This document shows positions 44,506 to 51,735 of a DNA stretch of 64,000 nucleotides, piece after piece (within the stretch, counting starts at the first letter, position 1; each line of letters begins with the position of its first letter). The translations under genes and the position numbers were made by a program. Source of the stretch: Marinitoga piezophila KA3 (GTDB lineage: Bacteria > Thermotogota > Thermotogae > Petrotogales > Petrotogaceae); the NCBI RefSeq assembly GCF_000255135.1, contig NC_016751.1, positions 2,046,001 through 2,110,000 on the forward strand, given 5' to 3'. Below the pieces are notes generated by a model that saw nothing but the letters and a program-made list of their open reading frames with translations, was not told the origin of the DNA and did no database searches.

Positions 44506-44956
44506 TTGGATTTGGTGTTCCTCCTAAATACGATGCAAGATGCAGATGTAAACATTTTATCGTTTCAAAATTTCTAATGCCACCTATTCCTACCTTTTTT
44601 AAAGCATTTTTAATCCATTCTTCTGTGCTATTATCCAGGATTTTGAGTCTTTCTTCCTGTTCTTCTTTATGGGCATTAAGATAAGAATTTAATAATTCTT
44701 CGTTATTTTTTAATTCTTCTTCCCATTTTTTGATTTTACCAAGCGATTCAAGTTTTCCTACAGCTTTAATTAAATGAGGACATGTAAGCCAGTATAATGT
44801 TGGAAATGGTTCATTATCCTTAACAGGATAACTTTTTATAACTATAGGATAACCATAAGAACAGCGTTTAGGTATGTCAATAACCTTATGAGGTTTCCTG
44901 TTTATCTGTTTTTCTATTATATTTAAATCCTTTTCTGTAGGAGAATTGATATCCAT
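44435..44956 (-). CDS. DUF501 family protein
   Basis: 173 residues matching DUF501 by its signature: RCSYGYPIVIKSYPV near 32, PFPTLYWLTCPHLIKAVGKLES near 50, then a central charged helix, GIGGIRNFETIKCLHLHLA near 120 and a C-terminal Cys cluster (CPNCICC). The many conserved Cys and His suggest metal binding; function unknown. The start lies inside the prmA 3' end (34-nt overlap), implying translational coupling. Confidence 0.85.
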   Translation of the reverse strand: MDINSPTEKDLNIIEKQINRKPHKVIDIPKRCSYGYPIVIKSYPVKDNEPFPTLYWLTCPHLIKAVGKLESLGKIKKWEEELKNNEELLNSYLNAHKEEQEERLKILDNSTEEWIKNALKKVGIGGIRNFETIKCLHLHLASYLGGTPNPIGERVWREIEKEAECPNCICCLL

Positions 44957-45771
44957 CCAGCATCTTCCTCTCTTGAAATTATATTATATTCGTGTTCTGT
45001 TATTTTTGAAAGAATTTCATTCTCGCGTTCTGCATTAATTCCAGAAAGAATTAAATAACCATTGTCATTTAAAATATTGTCGAGCTTTTCGTCATCTAAT
45101 AATCTCAATAAAATTGGAACAACTATATTGGCAATTATAATATCGAATTTTTCGGAATTGTCTATATTTGAAAGTAAATCAGATTGCTTAACTGTTATAT
45201 TTTCTATTCCGTTTAAATTAAATGTTTCTATAGCTTTTTCTACAGCAAGAATATCGTAATCAATTGCTACAATGTTTTTTGCGTTAAATAAATATGCGAT
45301 GATAGACAATATTCCAGTTCCTGTGCCAACATCCAATACTTCTGCACCTTCACCTATAACCTTTAGTAAATTTTTTGCAGCTAGCTTTGTTGTAGGATGC
45401 AATCCGGTTCCAAAAGCTGTTCCGGGAATAATTTTTATTATTTTTGCATTTTTGGGAACACCTTCAGATTTTTCCGGATCAGGTAAAATCCAGATATTTT
45501 CCAAAAATTCAAATGGTTTTAAGGATTCAACCCAGGGTTTAAGCCATTCCTGCTCTGAAATTTCTTTTTTGGAAATGAGCTCAAATCTATCTTCAAAAAA
45601 GTTTAAAACTTCTTGTTCTGGATAATTGGGATTTATATATAGTTTTATAGCTTCCTGACCTTTTGTTGGTTTGTCTATATAGTAATTTTGAAATTCATTA
45701 ATTGCAAGGAAAGTTTCTACATCTTCCTCCTGATTTTCTGGTAAAATGAAAATATATTCTATAAAATTCAT
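44923..45771 (-). CDS. prmA: Ribosomal protein L11 methyltransferase
   Basis: 282 residues. An N-terminal substrate-recognition domain (about 1-100) is followed by a Rossmann methyltransferase: PGTAFGTGLHPTT near 113 (PrmA-specific), VLDVGTGTGILSIIA near 140 (SAM motif I), AIDYDILAV and the IIANIVVPILLRLL motif IV with the Asn-Ile pair of PrmA. It trimethylates ribosomal protein L11. Ribosome-binding site GGGAG. First gene of the prmA-DUF501-GGDEF-uvrC-ABC run. Confidence 0.93.
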   Translation of the reverse strand: MNFIEYIFILPENQEEDVETFLAINEFQNYYIDKPTKGQEAIKLYINPNYPEQEVLNFFEDRFELISKKEISEQEWLKPWVESLKPFEFLENIWILPDPEKSEGVPKNAKIIKIIPGTAFGTGLHPTTKLAAKNLLKVIGEGAEVLDVGTGTGILSIIAYLFNAKNIVAIDYDILAVEKAIETFNLNGIENITVKQSDLLSNIDNSEKFDIIIANIVVPILLRLLDDEKLDNILNDNGYLILSGINAERENEILSKITEHEYNIISREEDAGWISILLQKRI

Positions 45772-45900
45772 ATTATCAACTCCCTATTTTTAAAATCTCT
45801 TCAATTATAGTATATCATTATCTTTTAAAATTTTTCAGAAGATAAGATGAAATTTGTTGTTATTAATGGAATTTCTATTGAGAAGCTTGTTTAAATATAT

Positions 45901-45919
45901 GTGAAAAATAAATTTTCAC
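45901..45919. promoter_or_regulatory. Inverted repeat, possible operator
   Basis: GTGAAAA-N5-TTTTCAC in the 250-nt gap between divergent prmA and the PAP2-like gene; a TATAAT at 45952-45957 lies ~35 nt downstream. It could bind a dimeric regulator; no support beyond symmetry and position. Confidence 0.35.
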
Positions 45920-46023
45920 AAACATTATTACGAAATGAAAAGAAAATGTTGTATAATAAAAATTGCAGTTTTTTTATATATGAATAAATTTTTATAATTT
46001 CTGTTATGGGAGGGATTACCACA

Positions 46024-46683
46024 TTGCTAGATAAACTAAGAAAATATGGTCATTTCTTATTTTTATTATATTATATAGTTATTTATCATTTGTATAAATA
46101 TACAGAAACAATAAATGCTGTTCCAAAGTATGTAATATCCTCTAAAATAGATTATTATATTCCTTTTGTTAAAGAAATGGTAGTTCCTTATTTATTCTGG
46201 TATATCTATATACTTATGGCAATAATTTATTTTGGTTTTAAATCAAAAGAAGATTATTATAGATTGATTTCTTTTATGTTTGTGGGAATGACAGCATGTT
46301 ATTTTATCTATATGATATATCCCAATGGTCAAAATTTAAGACCTGTAATTCAATCAAATGATTTTTTTTCAAATTTAATAAAGAATATTTATCTAAATGA
46401 TACACCAACTAATACAGCTCCAAGCATCCATGTTCTGGATTCATTGGCAGTGCATTTTAGTATAATAAAAAGCAATGAATTTAAAGATAATAAGATAATG
46501 AGAAGCGTTTCTTTTATAATAATGTCTTTAATAATTGCTTCAACGGTTATGATTAAACAGCATTCAATTATAGATATAATTTATGGAATAGCGTTGAGTT
46601 TTATATTATATTTTGTAATCTACGAGATTGATATTATTGGCATTATTAAAAGTAAAAAATACGCTTCAGAATATATAGACTAA
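46024..46683 (+). CDS. PAP2-superfamily integral membrane protein
   Basis: 219 residues from a TTG at 46024, chosen because the GGGAGGG site (46008-46014) lies 9 nt upstream; the ATG at 46006 overlaps that site. Five to six membrane segments. PAP2/inositol-phosphotransferase motifs: PTNTAPSIHVLDS (PSxH) near 140 and KQHSIIDIIYG (HxxxD) near 182, giving the two catalytic His and an Asp; the N-terminal KxxxxxxRP motif is weak (GQNLRP near 115). It probably acts as a lipid phosphatase or phosphotransferase. A terminator overlaps its stop. Confidence 0.8.
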   Translation: MLDKLRKYGHFLFLLYYIVIYHLYKYTETINAVPKYVISSKIDYYIPFVKEMVVPYLFWYIYILMAIIYFGFKSKEDYYRLISFMFVGMTACYFIYMIYPNGQNLRPVIQSNDFFSNLIKNIYLNDTPTNTAPSIHVLDSLAVHFSIIKSNEFKDNKIMRSVSFIIMSLIIASTVMIKQHSIIDIIYGIALSFILYFVIYEIDIIGIIKSKKYASEYID

Positions 46684-46705
46684 TGCTTTTTGCATTAGTC
46701 TTTTT
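46678..46705 (+). terminator. Intrinsic terminator overlapping the PAP2-like stop codon
   Basis: Perfect stem GACTAATGC / GCATTAGTC with a TTTTT loop and T-run. Confidence 0.9.
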
Positions 46706-46773
46706 CCTATAATAAACATCATTAAGTAAATGAAATAAAATAAATTAATCTGATATGACGAAAGGAGAATAAA

Positions 46774-47469
46774 ATGTTTCCACTAAGAGATATAAATCCC
46801 AGTAAAAGAATCCCGGTAGTTACTATAACTTTGATTATCATAAATACCATAGTGTTTTTTGTAGAGTTATCATTACCTTCTGGAATAAGAGAGCATTTCA
46901 TAAACTATTATGGTTTTATTCCTGGGGAATTAACAAAAGGAATAGTAACAGGAAATATTCAATATATAATATTAAACCTATTTTCGATTTTCACAAGTAT
47001 GTTTTTGCATGGAAGTTTTTTGCATATTTTGGGAAATATGTGGTCGTTGTGGTTATTTGGGGATAATGTGGAAGATACATTGGGACATTTTAAATTTCTA
47101 ATGGTATATATTATAAGTGGTTATATAGCAGCATTTACACATTATATTTTTAATATAACTTCTCCTGTGGTTACCATAGGTGCATCAGGTGCAATTGCAG
47201 GAATAATAGGATTGTATTTTGTATTATTCCCATTTGCAAAAATACAGACGTTATTCATAATAATTGTATTTCCGTTTTTTATAGATATTCCTGCATTTAT
47301 ATTTATTGGAATTTGGTTTATGTCCCAGATATTTAATGGTGTATTATCGCTAATAGGGCCTTATTATGGTTCGGGAGTAGCATGGTGGGCTCATATAGGT
47401 GGATTTGTATATGGAGCACATCTGGCTAAAAAATATAAATGGAAGATTTATTTTGACGATAATTTATAG
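46774..47469 (+). CDS. Rhomboid-family intramembrane serine protease
   Basis: 231 residues with six or so membrane segments. Rhomboid motifs: HGSFLHILGNMWSLWLFGDNVED near 80 (the HxxxN oxyanion region), GASGAIAGIIGLYF with the catalytic Ser near 138, and AHIGGFVYGAHLA with the catalytic His near 208. It cleaves membrane-embedded substrates; targets unknown. Ribosome-binding site AAAGGAG. mnmG follows after 41 nt. Confidence 0.93.
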   Translation: MFPLRDINPSKRIPVVTITLIIINTIVFFVELSLPSGIREHFINYYGFIPGELTKGIVTGNIQYIILNLFSIFTSMFLHGSFLHILGNMWSLWLFGDNVEDTLGHFKFLMVYIISGYIAAFTHYIFNITSPVVTIGASGAIAGIIGLYFVLFPFAKIQTLFIIIVFPFFIDIPAFIFIGIWFMSQIFNGVLSLIGPYYGSGVAWWAHIGGFVYGAHLAKKYKWKIYFDDNL

Positions 47470-47510
47470 GTATTGATTAAAAATAAAATTATAGAGTGGA
47501 GGGACCTTTT

Positions 47511-49385
47511 GTGAGAAAGTTTGAAGATGACCTGATTTATGATGTTATTGTTGTTGGTGGCGGACATGCTGGAATAGAGGCTGCATATATTTCCGCTAAA
47601 ATGGGAATGAAAACGTTATTGCTAACAATAAATCTTGATAATGTTGGTTGGGCACCATGTAATCCAGCAATTGGTGGTCCAGCTAAAGGTATAGTTACAA
47701 GAGAAATAGATGTGCTTGGTGGATTACAGGCGCAGGTAACTGACCAGAGTATGATTAATATCAGAATGTTAAATACCAAAAAAGGACCTGCTGTAAGAGC
47801 ATTAAGAGCGCAGATAGATAAATATGACTATTCACAGAGAATGAAAAATATACTTCACACAACACCTAATCTATTATTAAGATATGGTCTTGTAAAAGAA
47901 TTGGTTGTGGAAAATGGAAAGATAAAAGGTGTTGTAACTGAACTCGGCGCAAAGTACGAAGCAAAAGCTGTAATTTTAACAACAGGGACATTTTTAAGAG
48001 GGAAAATCTTTGTTGGAAGAAGTGTTTTTGAATCAGGAAGAATGGGAGATTTTCCTGCTAATGGATTAAGCGAATCATTGAAAAAGCATGGCATAAAACT
48101 CGGTAGGTTTAAAACAGGAACTCCAGCAAGAGTTTTAAAAGAAAGTATTAATTTTGAAAAAATGGAAAGACAGGATACTGCTGACGAACCATTGGCATTT
48201 TCATATTTCAGTGAACCGAAGGTTCTTGAAAAAGATTTTCCATGCTGGCTTACAAGAACTACAAAAGAAACACATGATATCATAAAAAAATATCTGATGT
48301 TCTCTCCATTATATGGTGAAGTAAAATTAATTGAAAGTATAGGGCCACGTTATTGTCCATCAATTGAAGATAAGGTTGTAAAATTTAATAAGGATTCACA
48401 TCAATTATTTGTAGAACCGGAAGGAAGAAATACACAGGAATATTATATAAATGGTTTAAGTACCTCTTTACCTTATGAAGCTCAGATACAAATGGTGAGA
48501 AGTGTACCTGGTTTGGAAAATGCAATAATTGTAAGACCTGCATATGCTGTTGAATATGATTTTGCATATCCAGATCAACTTCAACATACGCTTGAATCAA
48601 AGATTATTGAAGGGTTATATTTTGCCGGGCAGATTAACGGAACCAGTGGATATGAAGAAGCTGCAGGGCAGGGCTTAATTGCAGGTATAAATGCTGCGCT
48701 TAAATTAAGAGGTGAAGAACCGTTTATTATTTCACGTGCCGAATCCTATATAGGAGTTTTAATTGATGATTTGATAATCAAAGGAACAAATGAGCCATAT
48801 AGATTACTTACTTCACGTGCTGAATACAGGCTTTTATTAAGACATGACAATGCACATTTGAGATTGGCGAAGTATGGATATAAGTACGGTCTTATTCCAA
48901 AGGAATTCTATGAAAAGGTATTGAAATTAGAAAGGAATATTGATGAAGAAATTGAAAGATTGAAAAATATAAAAGTAAAACCAAATAATACAATAAACGA
49001 TATTCTTGTTTCAAAAGGAACATCGGCTATAAAAATGGGAATGAGTTTATACGATATTCTCAAAAGACCGCAGGTATTATATACAGACATTATGGAATTT
49101 GATCCACAGCCAATAAAAGACAAAGAATTACTTGAACAGGTTGAGATTGCAATAAAATATGGTGGATATATAAAGAGAATGATGGAAGATGTGGAAAAAA
49201 TGAAGAGGTTGGAAAAGGAAAAAATACCTGAGAATATAGACTTTTCAAAGGTGCCAAACCTTGCATTTGAAGCTGTTGAGAAATTATCCAGGGTAAGGCC
49301 TAAATCTGTAGGCCAGGCAATGAGGATACCGGGCATCACACCATCAGACATTATGAACCTAACCATGTACTTAAAGACAAAATAA
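47511..49385 (+). CDS. mnmG: tRNA uridine-34 5-carboxymethylaminomethyl modification enzyme, FAD subunit
   Basis: 624 residues from the GTG at 47511 ([18 protein letters not shown]), 7 nt after GTGGAGGG; the annotated-looking frame from 47496 begins within that site. FAD-binding [21 protein letters not shown] near 45, [14 protein letters not shown] near 155, and [22 protein letters not shown] near 375. With MnmE it modifies the wobble uridine of several tRNAs. The length is standard (about 620-630). No mnmE in the window. Confidence 0.95.
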   Translation: MRKFEDDLIYDVIVVGGGHAGIEAAYISAKMGMKTLLLTINLDNVGWAPCNPAIGGPAKGIVTREIDVLGGLQAQVTDQSMINIRMLNTKKGPAVRALRAQIDKYDYSQRMKNILHTTPNLLLRYGLVKELVVENGKIKGVVTELGAKYEAKAVILTTGTFLRGKIFVGRSVFESGRMGDFPANGLSESLKKHGIKLGRFKTGTPARVLKESINFEKMERQDTADEPLAFSYFSEPKVLEKDFPCWLTRTTKETHDIIKKYLMFSPLYGEVKLIESIGPRYCPSIEDKVVKFNKDSHQLFVEPEGRNTQEYYINGLSTSLPYEAQIQMVRSVPGLENAIIVRPAYAVEYDFAYPDQLQHTLESKIIEGLYFAGQINGTSGYEEAAGQGLIAGINAALKLRGEEPFIISRAESYIGVLIDDLIIKGTNEPYRLLTSRAEYRLLLRHDNAHLRLAKYGYKYGLIPKEFYEKVLKLERNIDEEIERLKNIKVKPNNTINDILVSKGTSAIKMGMSLYDILKRPQVLYTDIMEFDPQPIKDKELLEQVEIAIKYGGYIKRMMEDVEKMKRLEKEKIPENIDFSKVPNLAFEAVEKLSRVRPKSVGQAMRIPGITPSDIMNLTMYLKTK

Positions 49386-49689
49386 AATTAAAAATATCTG
49401 TAAACAAAAAAATTATTAATTCAGAGAAGAAAACCGAATAAAAAGATGAACGAATGCTCGAAGATTGCCCGAAAAAATTGCGAGTGGCGGGGGTCAAAAT
49501 CACATGGATGTGATTTTGAGTGAAGACGAACATGGATGTGAGTCTGCAACGACCCCCAAGAACGAGTAATTTTTGAGGATTAGCAATCAAGCTGCATGAG
49601 TGAATCTTTTTATGAGGTTTTCTGATATATATAACTTAATTGCACATTTTCAAAAAAATCAACATGTAAAAATTTAAAGGGGGGATTTC
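49386..49689. other. Gene-free gap containing palindromic repeat copy C
   Basis: Between mnmG and the peroxiredoxin gene. Apart from the repeat (49447-49606) I see only AT-rich DNA and the GGGGGG ribosome-binding site of the next gene; no clear terminator for mnmG outside the repeat. Confidence 0.6.
49447..49606 (+). repeat. Palindromic repeat family, copy C (candidate structured RNA)
   Basis: The best-folded copy. Outer arms GCTCGAAGATTGC ... GCAATCAAGC and AAAAATT / AATTTTT; then GGGGGTC / GACCCCC encloses two hairpins, AAAATCACA-TGGA-TGTGATTTT and GAC-GA-ACA-TGGA-TGT-GA-GTC, joined by GAGTGAAG. Both loops show ACA-N-GGA-TGT, the core of the CsrA recognition consensus. Same order of parts as copies A and B. 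Confidence 0.78.
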
Positions 49690-50166
49690 ATGAAATATTT
49701 AAAATACAATGTAGGTGATGTTGTTGATTTTACATTATTGGATGATGAAGGAAAGGAATTTAAATTAAACGATTACAGAGGAAAATGGGTTGTTGTGTAT
49801 TTTTATCCAAAAGACAATACAAAAGGCTGTACAACAGAAGCAATAGATTTTACAGAAATGCTTGATGAATTCAAGAAATTAAATGCAGAAATTGTTGGTA
49901 TAAGTCCTGATGGTATAGATAAACATCAAAAATTCAAAACAAAGCATAATCTAAAGGTTAAGTTATTAAGTGATGAAGAAAAAAAGGTTTTAGAAGATTT
50001 TGGTGTGTGGCAATTGAAAAAGATGTATGGCAGGGAATATTATGGTGTTGTAAGAACAACAGTTTTAGTAGATCCTGAAGGAAAAATTGCACATGTCTGG
50101 GAAAAGGTTAGAGTAAAAGGGCATGTGGAAGATGTTTTAAACAAATTAAAAGAATTACAAAAATAA
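49690..50166 (+). CDS. Thioredoxin-dependent peroxiredoxin, Bcp/PrxQ type
   Basis: 158 residues. AhpC/TSA fold with DYRGKWVVVYFYPKDNTKGCTTEA near 28; the peroxidatic Cys is in KGCTTE near 48. In many Bcp proteins a resolving Cys follows five residues later (CTTEAC); here it is Ile (CTTEAID) and no other Cys is present, so it should act as a 1-Cys enzyme using an external thiol. Reduces peroxides in the cytoplasm. Ribosome-binding site AAGGGGGG. The RNA methyltransferase gene follows after 15 nt. Confidence 0.92.
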   Translation: MKYLKYNVGDVVDFTLLDDEGKEFKLNDYRGKWVVVYFYPKDNTKGCTTEAIDFTEMLDEFKKLNAEIVGISPDGIDKHQKFKTKHNLKVKLLSDEEKKVLEDFGVWQLKKMYGREYYGVVRTTVLVDPEGKIAHVWEKVRVKGHVEDVLNKLKELQK

Positions 50167-50181
50167 AGTGGAGGTTTATTG

Positions 50182-51333
50182 ATGGAAAATATATGTAATG
50201 CATTTGGTAAATGTGGAGGATGTACTTATTTAGATATAGATTATAATGAGCAATTGAAGAAAAAAACAGAAGAGATTTTAGAACTTTTCAATGAAAGCAA
50301 AATGGAAATAAAAAATTATGAAGGTGTAATTACTTCACCTATTAAATATCATTACAGAAACAAAATGGAATATTCATTTGGTAATGAATATAAAGACGGT
50401 CCCCTTACAATAGGTTTAAGAGGTAAAGGGAGATTTTATGATGTTTATTCTGCTAAAGACTGTAAAATAGCCCCAAAAGACTTTGGGAAAATAATAGAAT
50501 TTTCAGAAGAGTTTTTTAAGGATATACCATTTAGAAATTATAGAAAACATACTGGTTATTTAAGACATCTTGTTATGAGAAAAGGATTTAAAACCAATGA
50601 GATTCTTTTAAATATTGCAACATCTTCAGAAGATTTTCATTCATATGTTGAAAAATGGACTGAAGAAGTAAGAAAAATAGAACTTGAAGGAAATATAGTA
50701 AGTATATATCATACCATTACAGATGCAAAATCAACGGTAGTCAGACCTGATGAAGTAAGAAAACTTTATGGAAAGGATTATTTTGAGGAAAAAGTACTTG
50801 ATTTAACCTTTAAAATAGGTCCTTTTTCTTTCTTGCAAACAAATACATTGGGATCTGAAGTGTTATATTCAAAAGTTCTGGAATATTTAAACAAAACTGC
50901 AGAAACAGGATTAGACCTTTATTGTGGTGCAGGAACAATTACATTGTTAATGGCAAAAACATTAAAAAAGGTTGTTGGCGTGGAAATAATAAAAGAGGCT
51001 GTTGATGCAGCATGGGAAAATGCGAAAAATAATAATGTTGAAAATGTTGAATTTTATCTTGGAGATGCAAAGGATGTAGTAAAGGAATTGGATATTAAAT
51101 TTGATAGTGTGGTTGTTGACCCGCCAAGGGCAGGATTGCATAAAAACGTTATTAAATTCCTTTTAGACAATAAATTTGAAAATATCGTATATGTTTCATG
51201 TAATCCCAAAAACTTTGTAAGGGATATGATTATGCTTAAAGAATTGTATGAAATTGAAAATTTTGTTTTTGTAGATATGTTCCCTCACACTAAACATCTT
51301 GAATCAGTAGCGCTCCTGAAGAAAAAAGCTTAG
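50182..51333 (+). CDS. RNA uracil-5-methyltransferase (TrmA/RlmD/RlmCD family)
   Basis: 383 residues from the ATG at 50182 (GGAGG site). N-terminal Cys motif CNAFGKCGGC near 4-13 plus Cys near 93 (AKDCKIAP) are the iron-sulphur ligands. There is no separate TRAM domain. SAM site DLYCGAGTITLLMA near 250, QTNT near 218, DPPRAGLHK near 312 and the catalytic Cys in YVSCNPKNFVRDM near 340, with a Glu near the C-terminus. It methylates U to m5U in 23S rRNA or tRNA; the position cannot be told from sequence. Confidence 0.92.
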   Translation: MENICNAFGKCGGCTYLDIDYNEQLKKKTEEILELFNESKMEIKNYEGVITSPIKYHYRNKMEYSFGNEYKDGPLTIGLRGKGRFYDVYSAKDCKIAPKDFGKIIEFSEEFFKDIPFRNYRKHTGYLRHLVMRKGFKTNEILLNIATSSEDFHSYVEKWTEEVRKIELEGNIVSIYHTITDAKSTVVRPDEVRKLYGKDYFEEKVLDLTFKIGPFSFLQTNTLGSEVLYSKVLEYLNKTAETGLDLYCGAGTITLLMAKTLKKVVGVEIIKEAVDAAWENAKNNNVENVEFYLGDAKDVVKELDIKFDSVVVDPPRAGLHKNVIKFLLDNKFENIVYVSCNPKNFVRDMIMLKELYEIENFVFVDMFPHTKHLESVALLKKKA

Positions 51334-51376
51334 AAATCTTTTTTTAATTTAATTTTTCATTTTCATTAAAATGTGG

Positions 51377-51382
51377 TATAAT
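51377..51382 (+). promoter_or_regulatory. Extended -10 promoter of the DUF1874-like gene
   Basis: TGG-TATAAT (extended -10 form) 34 nt before the ATG at 51416; the -35 match (TTTTCA at 51354) is poor. Confidence 0.55.
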
Positions 51383-51415
51383 ATATATGTCAAAATTAAT
51401 CAGGGAGGGATATAT

Positions 51416-51691
51416 ATGGCTAAATACGTTGCTGATAGGGTTGATTTAGATTTGATATTAGTAAAGCCCGTGGAAGATTTAAGGGTTGAAAGAATTTCTC
51501 TTGAAGAATTAAAACACGGGATAAAAGAAGGTTTTGAAAGTCACGTAAGAGATGCAGAATGTGCAAAAAAAATTAGTGAACTATTAGAAACAGAAGTTAA
51601 AGTAAATGAGAATCCATATAAATTAAATAAAGACGATACCTTATATGTCGTAAGTGGTGAAAATTATTATAGATTAAAATACATATATTAA
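51416..51691 (+). CDS. DUF1874-like small protein (ring-nuclease/AcrIII-1 fold family), catalytic His not conserved
   Basis: 91 residues from the ATG at 51416 (AGGGAGGG site); a longer frame from 51371 has none. The pattern RISLEELKHGIKEGFESHVRDAECAKK, then ISELLETEVKVNENPYKLNKDDTLYVV matches the DUF1874 layout (EISLEEAK..., S-x-I-G-H-E-A-T-A, ls-LLg-x-EV-x-xNR, L-x-x-GD). This family includes viral AcrIII-1 and cellular Crn2, which cleave cyclic tetra-adenylate of type III CRISPR signalling. Here the catalytic His aligns with Asp (SHVRDAECA). It stands alone with its own promoter and terminator; no CRISPR or cas gene is in the window. The family call is from pattern memory. Confidence 0.6.
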   Translation: MAKYVADRVDLDLILVKPVEDLRVERISLEELKHGIKEGFESHVRDAECAKKISELLETEVKVNENPYKLNKDDTLYVVSGENYYRLKYIY

Positions 51692-51701
51692 ATAATAAAT
51701 A

Positions 51702-51735
51702 AAAATGGCAGGTTTTTAGACCTGCCATTTTTTTA
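51702..51735. terminator. Bidirectional intrinsic terminator
   Basis: AAAATGGCAGGT / ACCTGCCATTTT-type stem with T-run, between the convergent DUF1874-like gene and pullulanase gene. Confidence 0.92.
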
